Below are positions 15,416 to 25,555 of a stretch of 40,706 nucleotides of DNA, one piece after another; position 1 is the stretch's first letter; each line of letters starts with the position of its first letter. The notes beneath the pieces were generated by a model. That model was not told the origin of the DNA and did not search any database. It saw nothing but the letters and a program-made list of their open reading frames with translations. The position numbers and the translations under genes are program-made. The DNA is taken from contig CAIOTF010000020.1 of the NCBI GenBank assembly GCA_903861125.1, positions 1 through 40,706 on the forward strand, written 5' to 3'. Source of the DNA: an uncultured Ignavibacteriota bacterium. GTDB taxonomy: Bacteria; Bacteroidota; Ignavibacteria; UBA10030; UBA8401.

Positions 15416-18400
15416 GTTCTGCAATGCTAAATAATGATCAAGTTCAAAGACTGAATGTGTTTACACATTATGATCTTGATGTTCTGGCTGATCATTTTGC
15501 TGAGAAGATAAAACAGCGTAAAAATTCAACCGACCTTTTTTCACCCGAATATCTTGTGGTCCAAACCTCCGGCATGAAACGATGGCTGGCGCTGGAATGT
15601 GCAAAACGAAACAGCATTGTTGCACAAGTAACGGCAATGATGCCCCGCCAGTTCATCATGCGTCTGGCATTCTTAATGCTGAACGTAAGGGAAAAAAGTT
15701 CAACACTGGACCGAGAGATATTGCCTTGGGCTTTGTACCGCATTATTGCGGAAGATTTGAAAAATAATGTGAAGGAATTAGATGAGTTGAAGGGATATCT
15801 CGGCGGTGAGAATGTAGAGATGAAATTATTCTCGCTCTCCGATAAGATCGCCGATGTTCTGGACCAATACATGCTTTATCGCAGCGATTGGCTCCAGCAA
15901 TGGGCATCCGGAAAAAGACTCTTCCCGGAACAGAGCGCGGAAATATGGCAGCAATATCTTTGGCAGAGACTCACTTCAGAACTCGGTCGTTCTGATGCCG
16001 AGGATCCTTCCGCCATGGTTCGTTCACTCATAAAAAAATTGCAGCACCTTAGTGAGGAAGAGAAAGAACGTCTACCTCAACGTGTGTCCCTGTTTGGTAT
16101 GTCGCTGCTTCCCCCGTTGTATCTTGAAGTATTCAAAACACTCGGTCAGGTGACCGACGTGTCGCTCTATCTTGAAGTGCCGACCATATTTTTTATCGGA
16201 GACACGTTGACCGACCGGCAGATTCAATGGCGCGAGCAGCATGATGCACGGTTCAGGGAACTGGGACTGAAGAACATCTTCACCGAAAACCGGCTTCTTC
16301 GGAACCTTGGAAGTACGGCAAAGGAGTTTATGAACCTGCTGTTACAAGGGGACGAACCGAAGGAGTTATTTGAGTACAGCGAATTGATCGACAATGAAAA
16401 TATATCCGACTCACTTCTGAAGCGCACCCGGACGGACATTATTCTTTGCACCGAATCGGCATCCGAGCCCGTTCAGATCACTGAAAAGAACTGGAGCATC
16501 CGTTTCGCAAAATGCCATGATGCGCTGCGTGAAGTGGAGGTGGTGTATGACCTTCTTCTTGAATGTTTTGCCCGCGACAAATCTCTTACGCCATCCGATG
16601 TTCTTATTGTAACGCCGGACATCGCGCGATATGCTCCGTATGTTCAAATGGTTTTTGGTGATGCCGAGGAACGAAGCGGCGCTCATCTTCCGTTCACGAT
16701 AGCAGATCAGTCATTCATTAAAGAAGATACTGCTGCCAGATTTGTGAAGGATGTGCTGGAAATGGTCTCCGGAAGATTCGAATCATCGGTGATGATAGCA
16801 TCCTTCGAGCGTTCCTGTGAACTGTCCGGAAACCCCTTGTCCGATGATGAGCGCGACCAATTGGCGCGATGGTGCGAAAAGAGCGGCATCAGATGGGGCT
16901 ATGACAAACACCATAAAAAAAATCTGGAACTGCCGGAAAGCGAGGCGTTCACATTCCGTCATGGTATTGACCGGCTCATTGCAGGTTTCGTGATGGATGA
17001 TGAAGAAAGACTTTCTTCAGGTATCTTCCCCGCGATCGGTGCAGAAGGGACCGGTGCGGTGTTGCTGGGCAGGTTCGCGGAGTTCGTTGATTCCATGGCA
17101 ACACTTTCATCAAGCGCAAAGGAATTGAAGACCATTGATGAATGGAATGGAACAATCGCATCAATGATCCGCACAATGTTTGTTGTGCGAAACGGAGAAG
17201 AAGAAGAGGACACAGCGTATTCGCTTATTGGTCGGGCTCTTTCCACGTTGCGCGAGAGAGCGCATATTTCCGGTCTTGCACTTCAAAAGATTCCCTTCCA
17301 AGTGTATGTCAGCGGCATGAATGACCTGCTTGAAGATAGTGATGGAAGCAAAGGTTTCTATAACGGTGCTGTTACGGTTGCCGGCATGGTTCCGATGCGG
17401 TCCATTCCGTTCCGCATTGTTGCAATGCTTGGTATGAACCGCGGTACTTTTCCGCGCCAGTTGCAGCGGCCGCTGTTCGATCTTATGACGCAGGAGAAGA
17501 AAAGAGAAGGCGACAGGAATGTTTTGCAGGGGGACCGCTACCTTTTTCTGGAGACGATTCTTTCTTCGAAGGATGCATTGATCATTACTTGGACCGGTTA
17601 TGACGGCAGCACGGGTGATGAAAAACCCCCCTCAGTATTGGTCAGCGAGTTCATCGATCATCTTGACCGTGAATATTCTTTTGAAGGAGGGAAAAAAGCG
17701 GGTGCGCATGCAACGGTGAAATATCCTCTTCAGCCATTTTCACCCCGCTATCGTTCCAGTCACCCGGACGATATGAACGTGATCACGTGGAATACATCAT
17801 GGTTTGAAAAAAGAAAGGATCTTGCGAAACGAAGTTCGATATTCTTATGGCACAATTCCAACGTGAAAAAACGGATCGGGGATTCTATTGACGGGAACAT
17901 GTTAGTAAAGGTACTTTCAGATCCGATGAAAGCATTCCTGGAGTCGTGCCGGATTGATATGTCAACGTACGAACAGAACATCAACGACGAAGAACCATTT
18001 GCTGTTGACAATCTTGGTGAATGGAGATTGCGCGAGGCGATCGGGATGGAAATATTTTTTAATGACCGAAATGCGATCGAAAGGTTGAAAGCGGATGGTA
18101 TCATTCCCGCCGGTGTTCCCGGTAACATTGCTGTTGAATCGGAACGAAGGCAATTTCAATCACGTATCGACATGGTGCATTCGATCGATCCTACTCCAAT
18201 CTTCACAACATTTAAGGTAAGAACTGAGATCGGTCAGGTTCAATACAAGATGGATATCGAAAATGTGTCGGTCAATAATACACCGGCGCAAGGAAAAAAG
18301 AGCGACGCAATATTGATCGAATACGGGAATATCAACGCGAAGAGAAAACTACGGCTGTGGTTGAGTCATTTGTATTTGAATTTGCAGGGTGAAGTCCGGA

Positions 18401-18786
18401 CAACGCTTGTTGCTCTCGATGATACAATCCGGCTTGTTCCGCTCACACCGGCCAAGGCGCGCACCTATATCGATGAGATGCAAAAAATTGTAGAGCAAAA
18501 TGCAGAGGTATTGATTCCTTTGTTCCCGGATGTTTCAATGACATTTGCGGAGGAGGAAGCCGATATTGGTAAGGCAAGAAAAAAAGCGTGGGAAAAACTT
18601 GAAGCATTATTCGGACGTGTATTCAATCAGGAATATAAACTGAATGTTTGGGTCCGCGATGCATTTGATGATGCGGAGAGTTGGGATGCCGCAATGACGA
18701 AGATACCGGGGGGAGAGGCGCGATTTGTTGAGGTATTACACACGGTCTTTTCTCCCATGGCACAATATCGGGCAGGCGACGAATGA
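15412..18786 (+). CDS. recC: exodeoxyribonuclease V, gamma subunit
   Basis: RecC holds the RecBCD complex together, splits the duplex and scans the 3' strand for Chi. The 1124-aa protein starts with the family pattern (LNVFTHYDLDVLADHFAEKI, then VQTSGMKRWLALE and RQFIMRLAF). It continues as an inactive helicase/nuclease-like scaffold with RIVAMLGMNRGTFPR and LFDLM in the middle, as in RecC. Length matches the usual 1050-1150 aa. The start overlaps a 54-codon ORF and the stop overlaps recB (ATGAGA), each by four bases. Full-length and free of visible frameshifts. Confidence 0.92.
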   Translation: MSSAMLNNDQVQRLNVFTHYDLDVLADHFAEKIKQRKNSTDLFSPEYLVVQTSGMKRWLALECAKRNSIVAQVTAMMPRQFIMRLAFLMLNVREKSSTLDREILPWALYRIIAEDLKNNVKELDELKGYLGGENVEMKLFSLSDKIADVLDQYMLYRSDWLQQWASGKRLFPEQSAEIWQQYLWQRLTSELGRSDAEDPSAMVRSLIKKLQHLSEEEKERLPQRVSLFGMSLLPPLYLEVFKTLGQVTDVSLYLEVPTIFFIGDTLTDRQIQWREQHDARFRELGLKNIFTENRLLRNLGSTAKEFMNLLLQGDEPKELFEYSELIDNENISDSLLKRTRTDIILCTESASEPVQITEKNWSIRFAKCHDALREVEVVYDLLLECFARDKSLTPSDVLIVTPDIARYAPYVQMVFGDAEERSGAHLPFTIADQSFIKEDTAARFVKDVLEMVSGRFESSVMIASFERSCELSGNPLSDDERDQLARWCEKSGIRWGYDKHHKKNLELPESEAFTFRHGIDRLIAGFVMDDEERLSSGIFPAIGAEGTGAVLLGRFAEFVDSMATLSSSAKELKTIDEWNGTIASMIRTMFVVRNGEEEEDTAYSLIGRALSTLRERAHISGLALQKIPFQVYVSGMNDLLEDSDGSKGFYNGAVTVAGMVPMRSIPFRIVAMLGMNRGTFPRQLQRPLFDLMTQEKKREGDRNVLQGDRYLFLETILSSKDALIITWTGYDGSTGDEKPPSVLVSEFIDHLDREYSFEGGKKAGAHATVKYPLQPFSPRYRSSHPDDMNVITWNTSWFEKRKDLAKRSSIFLWHNSNVKKRIGDSIDGNMLVKVLSDPMKAFLESCRIDMSTYEQNINDEEPFAVDNLGEWRLREAIGMEIFFNDRNAIERLKADGIIPAGVPGNIAVESERRQFQSRIDMVHSIDPTPIFTTFKVRTEIGQVQYKMDIENVSVNNTPAQGKKSDAILIEYGNINAKRKLRLWLSHLYLNLQGEVRTTLVALDDTIRLVPLTPAKARTYIDEMQKIVEQNAEVLIPLFPDVSMTFAEEEADIGKARKKAWEKLEALFGRVFNQEYKLNVWVRDAFDDAESWDAAMTKIPGGEARFVEVLHTVFSPMAQYRAGDE

Positions 18787-21700
18787 GACCATTACAGATC
18801 GAAAAATTTCCGTTGAACGGAACCGTATGTATCGAGGCCAGCGCCGGTACGGGAAAGACATACACTATCGGGTTGATTGTTATTCGATTGGTGATGGAGC
18901 GTGGACTTGATATGGGCACGCTTGCGGTTGTCACATTTACCGAAGCGGCAACGGCAGAACTGGCCGAACGCATCGCCGATTTCCTGCGTGCAGCACAAAA
19001 CTATCTGAAAGACGGTATCCGGTCAGAGGAAAAAAAGTTCCGCGGCGTGTATGACCTGGTTGATAGTGCAAAAATATCTCATCCGCACGACGATGTTCAA
19101 CGTCACCTCAATGATGCCTTGCTGAACATCGATCTTGCACGTATCGTAACGATCCATGGTTTCTGCACACGCATACTTGATGAGTTTGCCTTTGAAACGG
19201 GAAGCAGTTATGGTATGGAGGTTATCACCGATCAGGAGTATTTGATCGATCAGATTTTAGCGGATTATTGGAGAAGAGAGGTTGCAGAACTTCCTTCCGC
19301 TTTGTTCGCACTCGTTCAAGATATTACTCCGGCATCGCTGAAGGCGAAGTTGCAAAGGCTCCTGCAATTTCCGGGTATTGCTGTACGCGGACCCGCCGTA
19401 ACAAAAGAGCAATTCCAACTGGTGACGAAAAAACTTCAATCTCAATATACAGATCACAAAAAAGATGTTTTGGCACTGATCAAAGGCGCTTCGGGAAACT
19501 TGAACGGGAAAACATATTCAAATACGCGATTGGAAAAGATCCTTCCGGAATTTGAAAACCTGATCACCGGTTCGGCCAAACCGGACCTGAAAATAATAGA
19601 ATTGTTATCGCCGGAAAAAATTAAGAGTGCGCGGCTTGCCAAAAGCGTTACCGAGTTCACGTCGCCGTTGTTCGTAACCATACAAGAATATCTTGACTTC
19701 GCCAATTCCTTTGCCGATTCGATCCATGCATCGGCATACCACTACCTCACTCAGGAACTGAAACGGCGAAAACGCACGCTGCGTCTTCGGTCGTATGACG
19801 ACATGATCACCGATCTTGCCGATGGGCTTGAAAAAGGGAAAGAGAGAACGGCATCGGTCATCCGTAAAAAATTCTCGGCGGTGCTTGTGGATGAGTTTCA
19901 GGATACTGATGCGCTCCAGTATAGAATATTCCGCTCACTGTTCTTCAACCGCGACGATGTTTTCTTTGCTCTTATCGGCGACCCAAAACAGGCCATCTAT
20001 CGTTTTCGCGGAGGCGACATTAAAACATATGTCAATGCGAGAAACGAGATACCGGAATTAAATCGATACACAATATCGGTGAACTATCGTTCAGAGCAGC
20101 GATTGGTCAGCGCATTAAACGGTATCTACGAACTCAACAAGGAAATCTGTGACAAAAAGGGACCATTCCTGACCACCGATATCGGATACTTTCAGGTTAC
20201 CTCTGAGCAGGAACTGCAGCCTCCGACGCAGGGTACAAATACGCTTCCTCCTGTTGTTCTGTGGCATACTCCGGATGGTGTACGACCGGATGAAAAATAT
20301 ATAGGAAAAAGAATTGCGCATTCGATCATCGGTTTTATGGATCAAAAAAGTCCGCTGATGCTCGGTCCGGAAAAGAAAAGAAGAGCATTGCAGTTCAAGG
20401 ATATAGCGATCCTGGTAAATTCACATTCCACGGCAAAGGTGTTTAAGAGGATCTTGGCGCAGTACGGCATCAGATCGGTGATCGCTAAATCCGGTTCTGT
20501 TCTGCAGAGCGATGAATCGGATGAAATTCTGACCGTCTTGCAATCGATACTGAATCCTGGCCGCGAAAAAATTCTTCGCGCACTCCTTGCCTCAAAGCTC
20601 TATGGATATGACCTTGCAGCATTGGAAACATGGGAACATGATGAACCCCGTCGGAACGCAATGCTCGAGAATTTGAATAATGCTAAAGACCAATGGATGA
20701 ACGATGGTGTGGCAACCGCATTGAATCGTTTTTTAACCGCGACCGGAGTCTTTCATCTTTCCGATGAACCCGAACGCGAACTTCTTCAGGAACGTTCCAT
20801 CACCAACTATCGTCACATCATCGAACTGCTTCATGCAGAAGAGCTGCGGATAGGAAAATATCCGGAGCGTTTGCTGAGTTCATTCATTCACATGCGTTCA
20901 ACAAATGATGCCGGTTCGGGTGAAGGAACAGAACAACGATTGGAATCGGATCTCGATGCTGTATCAATCGTTACGATGCATAAGGCAAAAGGTCTCCAGT
21001 GGCCTGTAGTGTATGCGCCCGATCTAATAAAGGATGGACTCTTCTCAAACAGTTCATCGATTGATGTCTATTATGATGGAAATGAAAGAGTTGCAAACAT
21101 TGCAAGCCAAGAAAAAAATATCGTTAAGCCTCTTGTAGAAAACGAGATCAGCCAGGAACGGATGAGAGTAGCTTATGTGACGCTGACCCGTGCAGAGTCT
21201 TTGGTTTTTGTTGTAACCGCAAAAGACTGGAAAAAGAAAAAGGGAAGTGAGATCGATCTCTCACCGGCGGCCTTGTTGCTCCGCTCCCCAGATCTTTCGT
21301 TACTTGCAGACGACAAAGGAGCGCTTGTCTTATCGGAACCGTTGGATATAAACGGTGAGTTCAAACGGTACAATAGTCAGAAGCTGAATGATAGTGACCG
21401 TTCTCTGCCCGTGTGGAACAAAGACCGCGACCTTGCTGAACCGTGGAGCATTCAAAGTTATTCCGGCTTAACGAAAGGGAGCACTTTTCCCGTTAAAGCA
21501 ATGGTGGCGGATGAACAACCGGCCGCAGGCGTCTTTGCATTTCCAAGAGGTGCAGAAGCAGGCACCGCGCTCCACTCAATATTGGAGCGGATCGATTTCA
21601 TCGATGCCGGCAAGGCTGGCGATACAATTCCCGACGGAGTCAGATCGTTGATCGAAGGGGTTCTGACCGATTCCGGACTTTCGCCGCAGAAGGAACCGGA

Positions 21701-22271
21701 ACGTCTGCAGCAGGCGTGGAGTATGGTAAAAAATGTGTTGCATTGTCCCATTCCGCAGATCTCTCCCGATTTTTGTTTCGGGGAACTGCGCAGGGAGGAT
21801 CGCGTGTCGGAGATGGAATTTTTCCTTTCCGCCGGCCACACGCAAACCGGAAAGAAAAAGATACAAGAATCACATCTGCGCAAGATCCTCGGCGATGATT
21901 GCGGAAGGATCGGGAAAGGGAAGTCCATCCATGGATATCTCAATGGTTTCATCGACGTTGTTTTCAAATATCGGGACAAGTGGTATATAGTGGACTGGAA
22001 GTCGAACCATCTTGGAAATTCTGCCGACCGGTACGACGCGGCCGCACTTGAACATGCAATGAAGGAACATAACTATCATCTGCAATATCATTTATATTCC
22101 GTTGCACTGTATCGTTATCTTGCCGTTGCATCCGGAGGGAAACTGAACTACAAGGATAATTTCGGAGGAGTGATCTATCTGTTCCTGCGCGGGGTCGATG
22201 GAAAAGGGAATGGCATTTACTTCGCACGCCCCGAGCATGAAACAATAAAGAAACTGGAGGAACTTCTGTGA
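18783..22271 (+). CDS. recB: exodeoxyribonuclease V, beta subunit (helicase-nuclease)
   Basis: 3'-5' helicase and the nuclease of RecBCD, acting on double-strand ends. Superfamily-1 motifs run in order: Walker A EASAGTGKTYT (about 18-28), VDEFQDTD (369-376), GDPKQAIYRFRGGD, NYRS, VTMHKAKGLQWPVVY and RVAYVTLTRAES. The C-terminal RecB-type nuclease has GFIDVVFKYRDKWYIVDWKSN (about 1053-1073, with D, D and K in place) and YHLQYHLYSVAL. At 1162 aa it is full length. It overlaps recC and recD by four bases, so the three subunits are coupled and likely made together. Confidence 0.95.
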   Translation: MRPLQIEKFPLNGTVCIEASAGTGKTYTIGLIVIRLVMERGLDMGTLAVVTFTEAATAELAERIADFLRAAQNYLKDGIRSEEKKFRGVYDLVDSAKISHPHDDVQRHLNDALLNIDLARIVTIHGFCTRILDEFAFETGSSYGMEVITDQEYLIDQILADYWRREVAELPSALFALVQDITPASLKAKLQRLLQFPGIAVRGPAVTKEQFQLVTKKLQSQYTDHKKDVLALIKGASGNLNGKTYSNTRLEKILPEFENLITGSAKPDLKIIELLSPEKIKSARLAKSVTEFTSPLFVTIQEYLDFANSFADSIHASAYHYLTQELKRRKRTLRLRSYDDMITDLADGLEKGKERTASVIRKKFSAVLVDEFQDTDALQYRIFRSLFFNRDDVFFALIGDPKQAIYRFRGGDIKTYVNARNEIPELNRYTISVNYRSEQRLVSALNGIYELNKEICDKKGPFLTTDIGYFQVTSEQELQPPTQGTNTLPPVVLWHTPDGVRPDEKYIGKRIAHSIIGFMDQKSPLMLGPEKKRRALQFKDIAILVNSHSTAKVFKRILAQYGIRSVIAKSGSVLQSDESDEILTVLQSILNPGREKILRALLASKLYGYDLAALETWEHDEPRRNAMLENLNNAKDQWMNDGVATALNRFLTATGVFHLSDEPERELLQERSITNYRHIIELLHAEELRIGKYPERLLSSFIHMRSTNDAGSGEGTEQRLESDLDAVSIVTMHKAKGLQWPVVYAPDLIKDGLFSNSSSIDVYYDGNERVANIASQEKNIVKPLVENEISQERMRVAYVTLTRAESLVFVVTAKDWKKKKGSEIDLSPAALLLRSPDLSLLADDKGALVLSEPLDINGEFKRYNSQKLNDSDRSLPVWNKDRDLAEPWSIQSYSGLTKGSTFPVKAMVADEQPAAGVFAFPRGAEAGTALHSILERIDFIDAGKAGDTIPDGVRSLIEGVLTDSGLSPQKEPERLQQAWSMVKNVLHCPIPQISPDFCFGELRREDRVSEMEFFLSAGHTQTGKKKIQESHLRKILGDDCGRIGKGKSIHGYLNGFIDVVFKYRDKWYIVDWKSNHLGNSADRYDAAALEHAMKEHNYHLQYHLYSVALYRYLAVASGGKLNYKDNFGGVIYLFLRGVDGKGNGIYFARPEHETIKKLEELL

Positions 22272-24163
22272 AAAAGAATATCGCCTCCGCTTCGATAGAT
22301 CTCGCAAGAAAACTTGAAACTCCGTCGTTCAGGGCAATAGACAGACAGTTTGCCAAGTTCCTTATGTCCCGTTGCAATGCCGATGAGTTGACCTCGCTTG
22401 CCGGTGCGGTAGCATCGGCTTTGGTCGCATCCGGTCATAGCTGTCTTTTGCTTAATGAACTTTCCGGAACAGCGTGGGGCGAAAATCCTGACAATACCTT
22501 TCTGCTTCCCGCAAAAGATGAATGGAAGAATGCGCTTGCCAATTCCGGCGCCGTAGGAAAGCCGGGTGGAGAAAAGCTGCCGCTAATTCTTGATGGTGAC
22601 CGGTTATATATGTACCGGTATTTCAATTACGAAAATATCGTAACACAACGGCTGCTCCGTTTGTCTGCACCGCATCCCATCGAAATTCCTTTCGGAGTGA
22701 TTGAACTTGCCAAAATTCTTTTCGATGAACGAAAGGATCTTTCAGCATACGGCGGTCATTTACAGGCCGCAGGTGCATTCCTTCCGTTCTTTTCCCGATT
22801 GAGCATCATCTCCGGCGGACCCGGAACCGGAAAAACGACCGTGCTTTCAAAGATGCTTGCGTTGCTCTGTAAACGGTCGGTGGACAAGCACGAGAGATTG
22901 CCTAACATTAGACTTGCTGCTCCGACCGGTAAGGCCGCACAGCGGATGGGGGAGTCACTTCTTCAAGCCGCATCAACAATATCCGACGTGAAGATCAAGG
23001 ATCACCTTTCATCCATTACACCATCAACGCTCCATCGTCTATTGGGTATGACAGGTTTCACGCCGACACCGAAACACAATGCAGAAAATCCGTTGGAGGC
23101 AGACATTGTGGTGATCGATGAGAGTTCGATGATGGATATCACTTTGTTCACACGTTTGGTGGAAGCATTGCCGGACGACGTGCATCTGATCATTCTTGGC
23201 GACCGTCATCAGCTTGCTTCCGTTCAGGCAGGTTCTGTTATGGCAGATATTTGCGATGCATTTTCGCCGAACTCATTCACAAAAGAATTTTCCAATTTGG
23301 TTAATTCCGTGATCGATGGAAAGCAGAATGCCATAACTCATTCGGTGAAGTCACAGATTCTTTCACCTCTGGTTGAATTACAGTTCAGCTACAGATTTGA
23401 AGGAGAGAAACCGATCGGAAGGGTCAGCAAGGCGGTCAACCAGGGTTCCGCCGATATGGCACTTGAAGTACTCAATTCCGTTCAATCGACGGATGAGCAT
23501 TGTGTGATCGCAGCTCATCCGGGCGACGAGGCCATTGCAAAGATCATCCTAGATGGATACGCCCCGTTGTTTACATCGAAGGATCCTTCAGAGGCGCTCG
23601 ATCGGTTGGGAAAGTTCATGGTTCTAACCGCGCTCAATGAAGGTAGGTTCGGCCGGGAAGGTATTAAACAGCTGGTATATAAAACGTACTACAAAGATCC
23701 TCCTGTCCGGCCGATTAAGATAACTGAAAATTCACCGCAGCATTCTCTTTTTAACGGCGATATGGGTGTGATTATGAGTACCCGCGATGGCGACGGAAAA
23801 ACCAGAGAATATGCATGGTTTCCGGCTGTTACAAATAACGCTGAGAGTGATCAGCAAAACGTCAACTCGCCCCGGTCTTTTCTTGTTGGGAATCTTCCCG
23901 GTTATGTGGATGCATTTGCGATAACCATCCATAACAGTCAGGGCTCCGAGTTTGATAAAGTGATCATAGTACTGCCGGAGAAGGAAAGTGCGTTACTCAC
24001 GCGGGAGCTTTTATATACGGCGGTGACGAGAGCAAAAAGTAAAGTGCACATTTATGGAACAGAACAAGTTTTAAGAAAATCAATCGAAACAAAAACTATG
24101 CGTCACTCTGGTCTGTCGGATAGGTTAAGGGAGTCTACGAAAAATCATAAATCAGAAAAATAA
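22268..24163 (+). CDS. recD: exodeoxyribonuclease V, alpha subunit (helicase)
   Basis: 5'-3' helicase of RecBCD. Walker A is ISGGPGTGKTTVLS near residues 180-193, followed by APTGKAAQRM, VIDESSMMD (about 282-290), LGDRHQLASVQAGSV, LQFSYRF, the ITIHNSQGSEFDKVIIVLP motif V and LYTAVTRAKSKVHIYG motif VI. Length of 631 aa fits. The N-terminal region (about residues 1-100) is the RecD domain that contacts RecBC. GTG start at 22268 overlaps the recB stop by four bases. The last gene of the operon; no hairpin terminator is evident after it. Confidence 0.95.
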   Translation: MKKNIASASIDLARKLETPSFRAIDRQFAKFLMSRCNADELTSLAGAVASALVASGHSCLLLNELSGTAWGENPDNTFLLPAKDEWKNALANSGAVGKPGGEKLPLILDGDRLYMYRYFNYENIVTQRLLRLSAPHPIEIPFGVIELAKILFDERKDLSAYGGHLQAAGAFLPFFSRLSIISGGPGTGKTTVLSKMLALLCKRSVDKHERLPNIRLAAPTGKAAQRMGESLLQAASTISDVKIKDHLSSITPSTLHRLLGMTGFTPTPKHNAENPLEADIVVIDESSMMDITLFTRLVEALPDDVHLIILGDRHQLASVQAGSVMADICDAFSPNSFTKEFSNLVNSVIDGKQNAITHSVKSQILSPLVELQFSYRFEGEKPIGRVSKAVNQGSADMALEVLNSVQSTDEHCVIAAHPGDEAIAKIILDGYAPLFTSKDPSEALDRLGKFMVLTALNEGRFGREGIKQLVYKTYYKDPPVRPIKITENSPQHSLFNGDMGVIMSTRDGDGKTREYAWFPAVTNNAESDQQNVNSPRSFLVGNLPGYVDAFAITIHNSQGSEFDKVIIVLPEKESALLTRELLYTAVTRAKSKVHIYGTEQVLRKSIETKTMRHSGLSDRLRESTKNHKSEK

Positions 24164-24578
24164 ATACAATTAGTCTACATGCATCATCATGGATTCTAAC
24201 AGCATATGAAATTCTTGTTGTTAATAAAATATCTGCGACAGAAGTTTGAGAATAATTCATCTGAATAATCTCACATCAATCTCTTTACGCCTGCGGCATG
24301 TCTACGACCCATAGTGTCGAGAAGAGCGCAATCCAATATTCTTCTTCTTCTGCCAACGGCATCCCCTCGGGAGATACATCCCGGATGGTTAAATATTCGA
24401 GACTTTCCCAGGATGATCAATAATTGCGACACGCGCCGAAGCATTGTCATACGTTAAAATGACAGCATTGGCGGTCAGATGGGTAATCCGGCTTTTCTCT
24501 GAATTTGAAATGTGAGATTTCTTGAAATGATAATGACCTTTTAATTTTTCAGAAGTCTCAATTATTTAAATAATCCTT
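24164..24578. other. intergenic stretch with a possible decayed coding fragment on the minus strand
   Basis: There is no intact gene. On the minus strand between about 24510 and 24285, two adjacent frames read like protein: one includes ITHLTANAVILTYDNAS, the other LEYLTIRDVSPEGMPLAEE and ends at a TAA (24285-24287). A frameshift would be needed to join them. This may be a decayed gene; the evidence is composition only. Confidence 0.25.
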
Positions 24579-24618
24579 GCGCTCAATTAAATTATTTATT
24601 AACTTTGTAAAACAAAGT
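24579..24618 (+). promoter_or_regulatory. Bacteroidota-type promoter overlapped by a palindromic operator
   Basis: TAACTTTG (24600-24607) matches the Bacteroidota -7 element TAnnTTTG exactly, with TTG (24579-24581) 18 bases upstream as the -33 element. The palindrome ACTTTGTAAAACAAAGT (24602-24618, 6-bp arms) covers the -7 element. A repressor bound here would block transcription; the winged-helix regulator encoded two genes on is the natural candidate. The gene start follows AAGGAG. Confidence 0.55.
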
Positions 24619-24636
24619 GCTTTATAAAGGAGAGCC

Positions 24637-25236
24637 ATGAACGAATTAAATGCTGAGCAAGAACTTCAATTTATTAAACAAATAATGGAAGATAGCCGAA
24701 AAGTTGTTGATGACGGCCGGGATATGATTGTATGGGGAGTATTGGTCGCTGCCGGAATGGTGATCAACTTTATCAATTTCGAATTCCAACAGATTTGTTC
24801 AGACATAATTCTATGGATTTTTATTATTGCTGTTGGCTGGTTCTTTTCGTTTTGGAGCTGGAAACGCAAACAAAGAACGAAACCGGTGCGGACGTTTGGT
24901 GTAAAAATACTTAGCAATGTATGGCTCTCCTGCGGTATTGCGATGACAATAATCGGTTTTGTGTTTCCGCTTAGCGGAATGGTCAGCGACCAAAGTATCA
25001 TGCCATTGTTGGCAATGATTCTTGGCATCGGGTATTTTATTTCGGGAGCCGTCCAGGATGAACGCTGGGTGAAAAATCTTGCATTTGGTTGGTGGGGTGG
25101 AGCAATGTGTATGGTTGCAATCCAAGGGGCATATATGTATTTGTTATTTGGAGCAATGATCACTCTTTTCCAAACAATTCCCGGAGTGATTTTCTTTAAG
25201 AATGTTCACTTTTCAGCTTCAAAGGAAAACAAATGA
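24637..25236 (+). CDS. multi-pass membrane protein of unknown function, paired with a regulator
   Basis: A 199-aa protein with a charged N-terminal cytoplasmic stretch (about residues 1-28) and about five or six hydrophobic segments, including MIVWGVLVAAGMVINFI, IILWIFIIAVGWFFSFW, WLSCGIAMTIIGFVFPL, MPLLAMILGIGYFISGA and two near the C-terminus. No enzyme motif is visible. AAGGAG precedes the ATG. Its stop overlaps the next gene by four bases. Membrane proteins of this kind are often co-encoded with small winged-helix regulators. It may sense or modulate the regulator, but this is inference. Confidence 0.75.
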   Translation: MNELNAEQELQFIKQIMEDSRKVVDDGRDMIVWGVLVAAGMVINFINFEFQQICSDIILWIFIIAVGWFFSFWSWKRKQRTKPVRTFGVKILSNVWLSCGIAMTIIGFVFPLSGMVSDQSIMPLLAMILGIGYFISGAVQDERWVKNLAFGWWGGAMCMVAIQGAYMYLLFGAMITLFQTIPGVIFFKNVHFSASKENK

Positions 25237-25532
25237 CGGATTTCGATCATCAGCAATTAGATGATATTATCCATTCCAGGATCCGTTTGGCGATAATGGC
25301 GGTATTGGCCTCTGTAGAGTCTGCCGAATTTACCTATTTACGCGAAAAAGTTAACGCAACGGATGGAAATTTAAGCGTTCATCTGAAAAAACTGGAAGAG
25401 GCAGAGTATATTAAAGTGAATAAAAGTTTTGTTGATAGAAAACCTGTCAGCTCTTATATGCTGGCATCAAAAGGAAGAAAAGCCTTTGAGATCTATATCG
25501 GGAAATTAGAATCATTATTGAAAATTAAATAA
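25233..25532 (+). CDS. winged-helix transcriptional regulator
   Basis: A 99-aa protein made almost entirely of a winged helix-turn-helix. Helix IHSRIRLAIMAVLA, then FTYLREKVNATDGNLSVHLKKLEEAEYIKVNKSF contain the recognition helix (GNLSVHLKKLEEAEYI), and the wing is RKPVSSYMLASKGRKAF. This is the PF13601 (HTH_27) type, related to MarR/ArsR folds. No metal-binding cysteines are seen. ATG overlaps the membrane-protein stop by four bases. It probably binds the palindrome at 24602-24618 and controls this operon including the TonB receptor that starts 23 bases later. Confidence 0.85.
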   Translation: MTDFDHQQLDDIIHSRIRLAIMAVLASVESAEFTYLREKVNATDGNLSVHLKKLEEAEYIKVNKSFVDRKPVSSYMLASKGRKAFEIYIGKLESLLKIK

Positions 25533-25555
25533 TCCACCAACTAATATAAAGTGCA

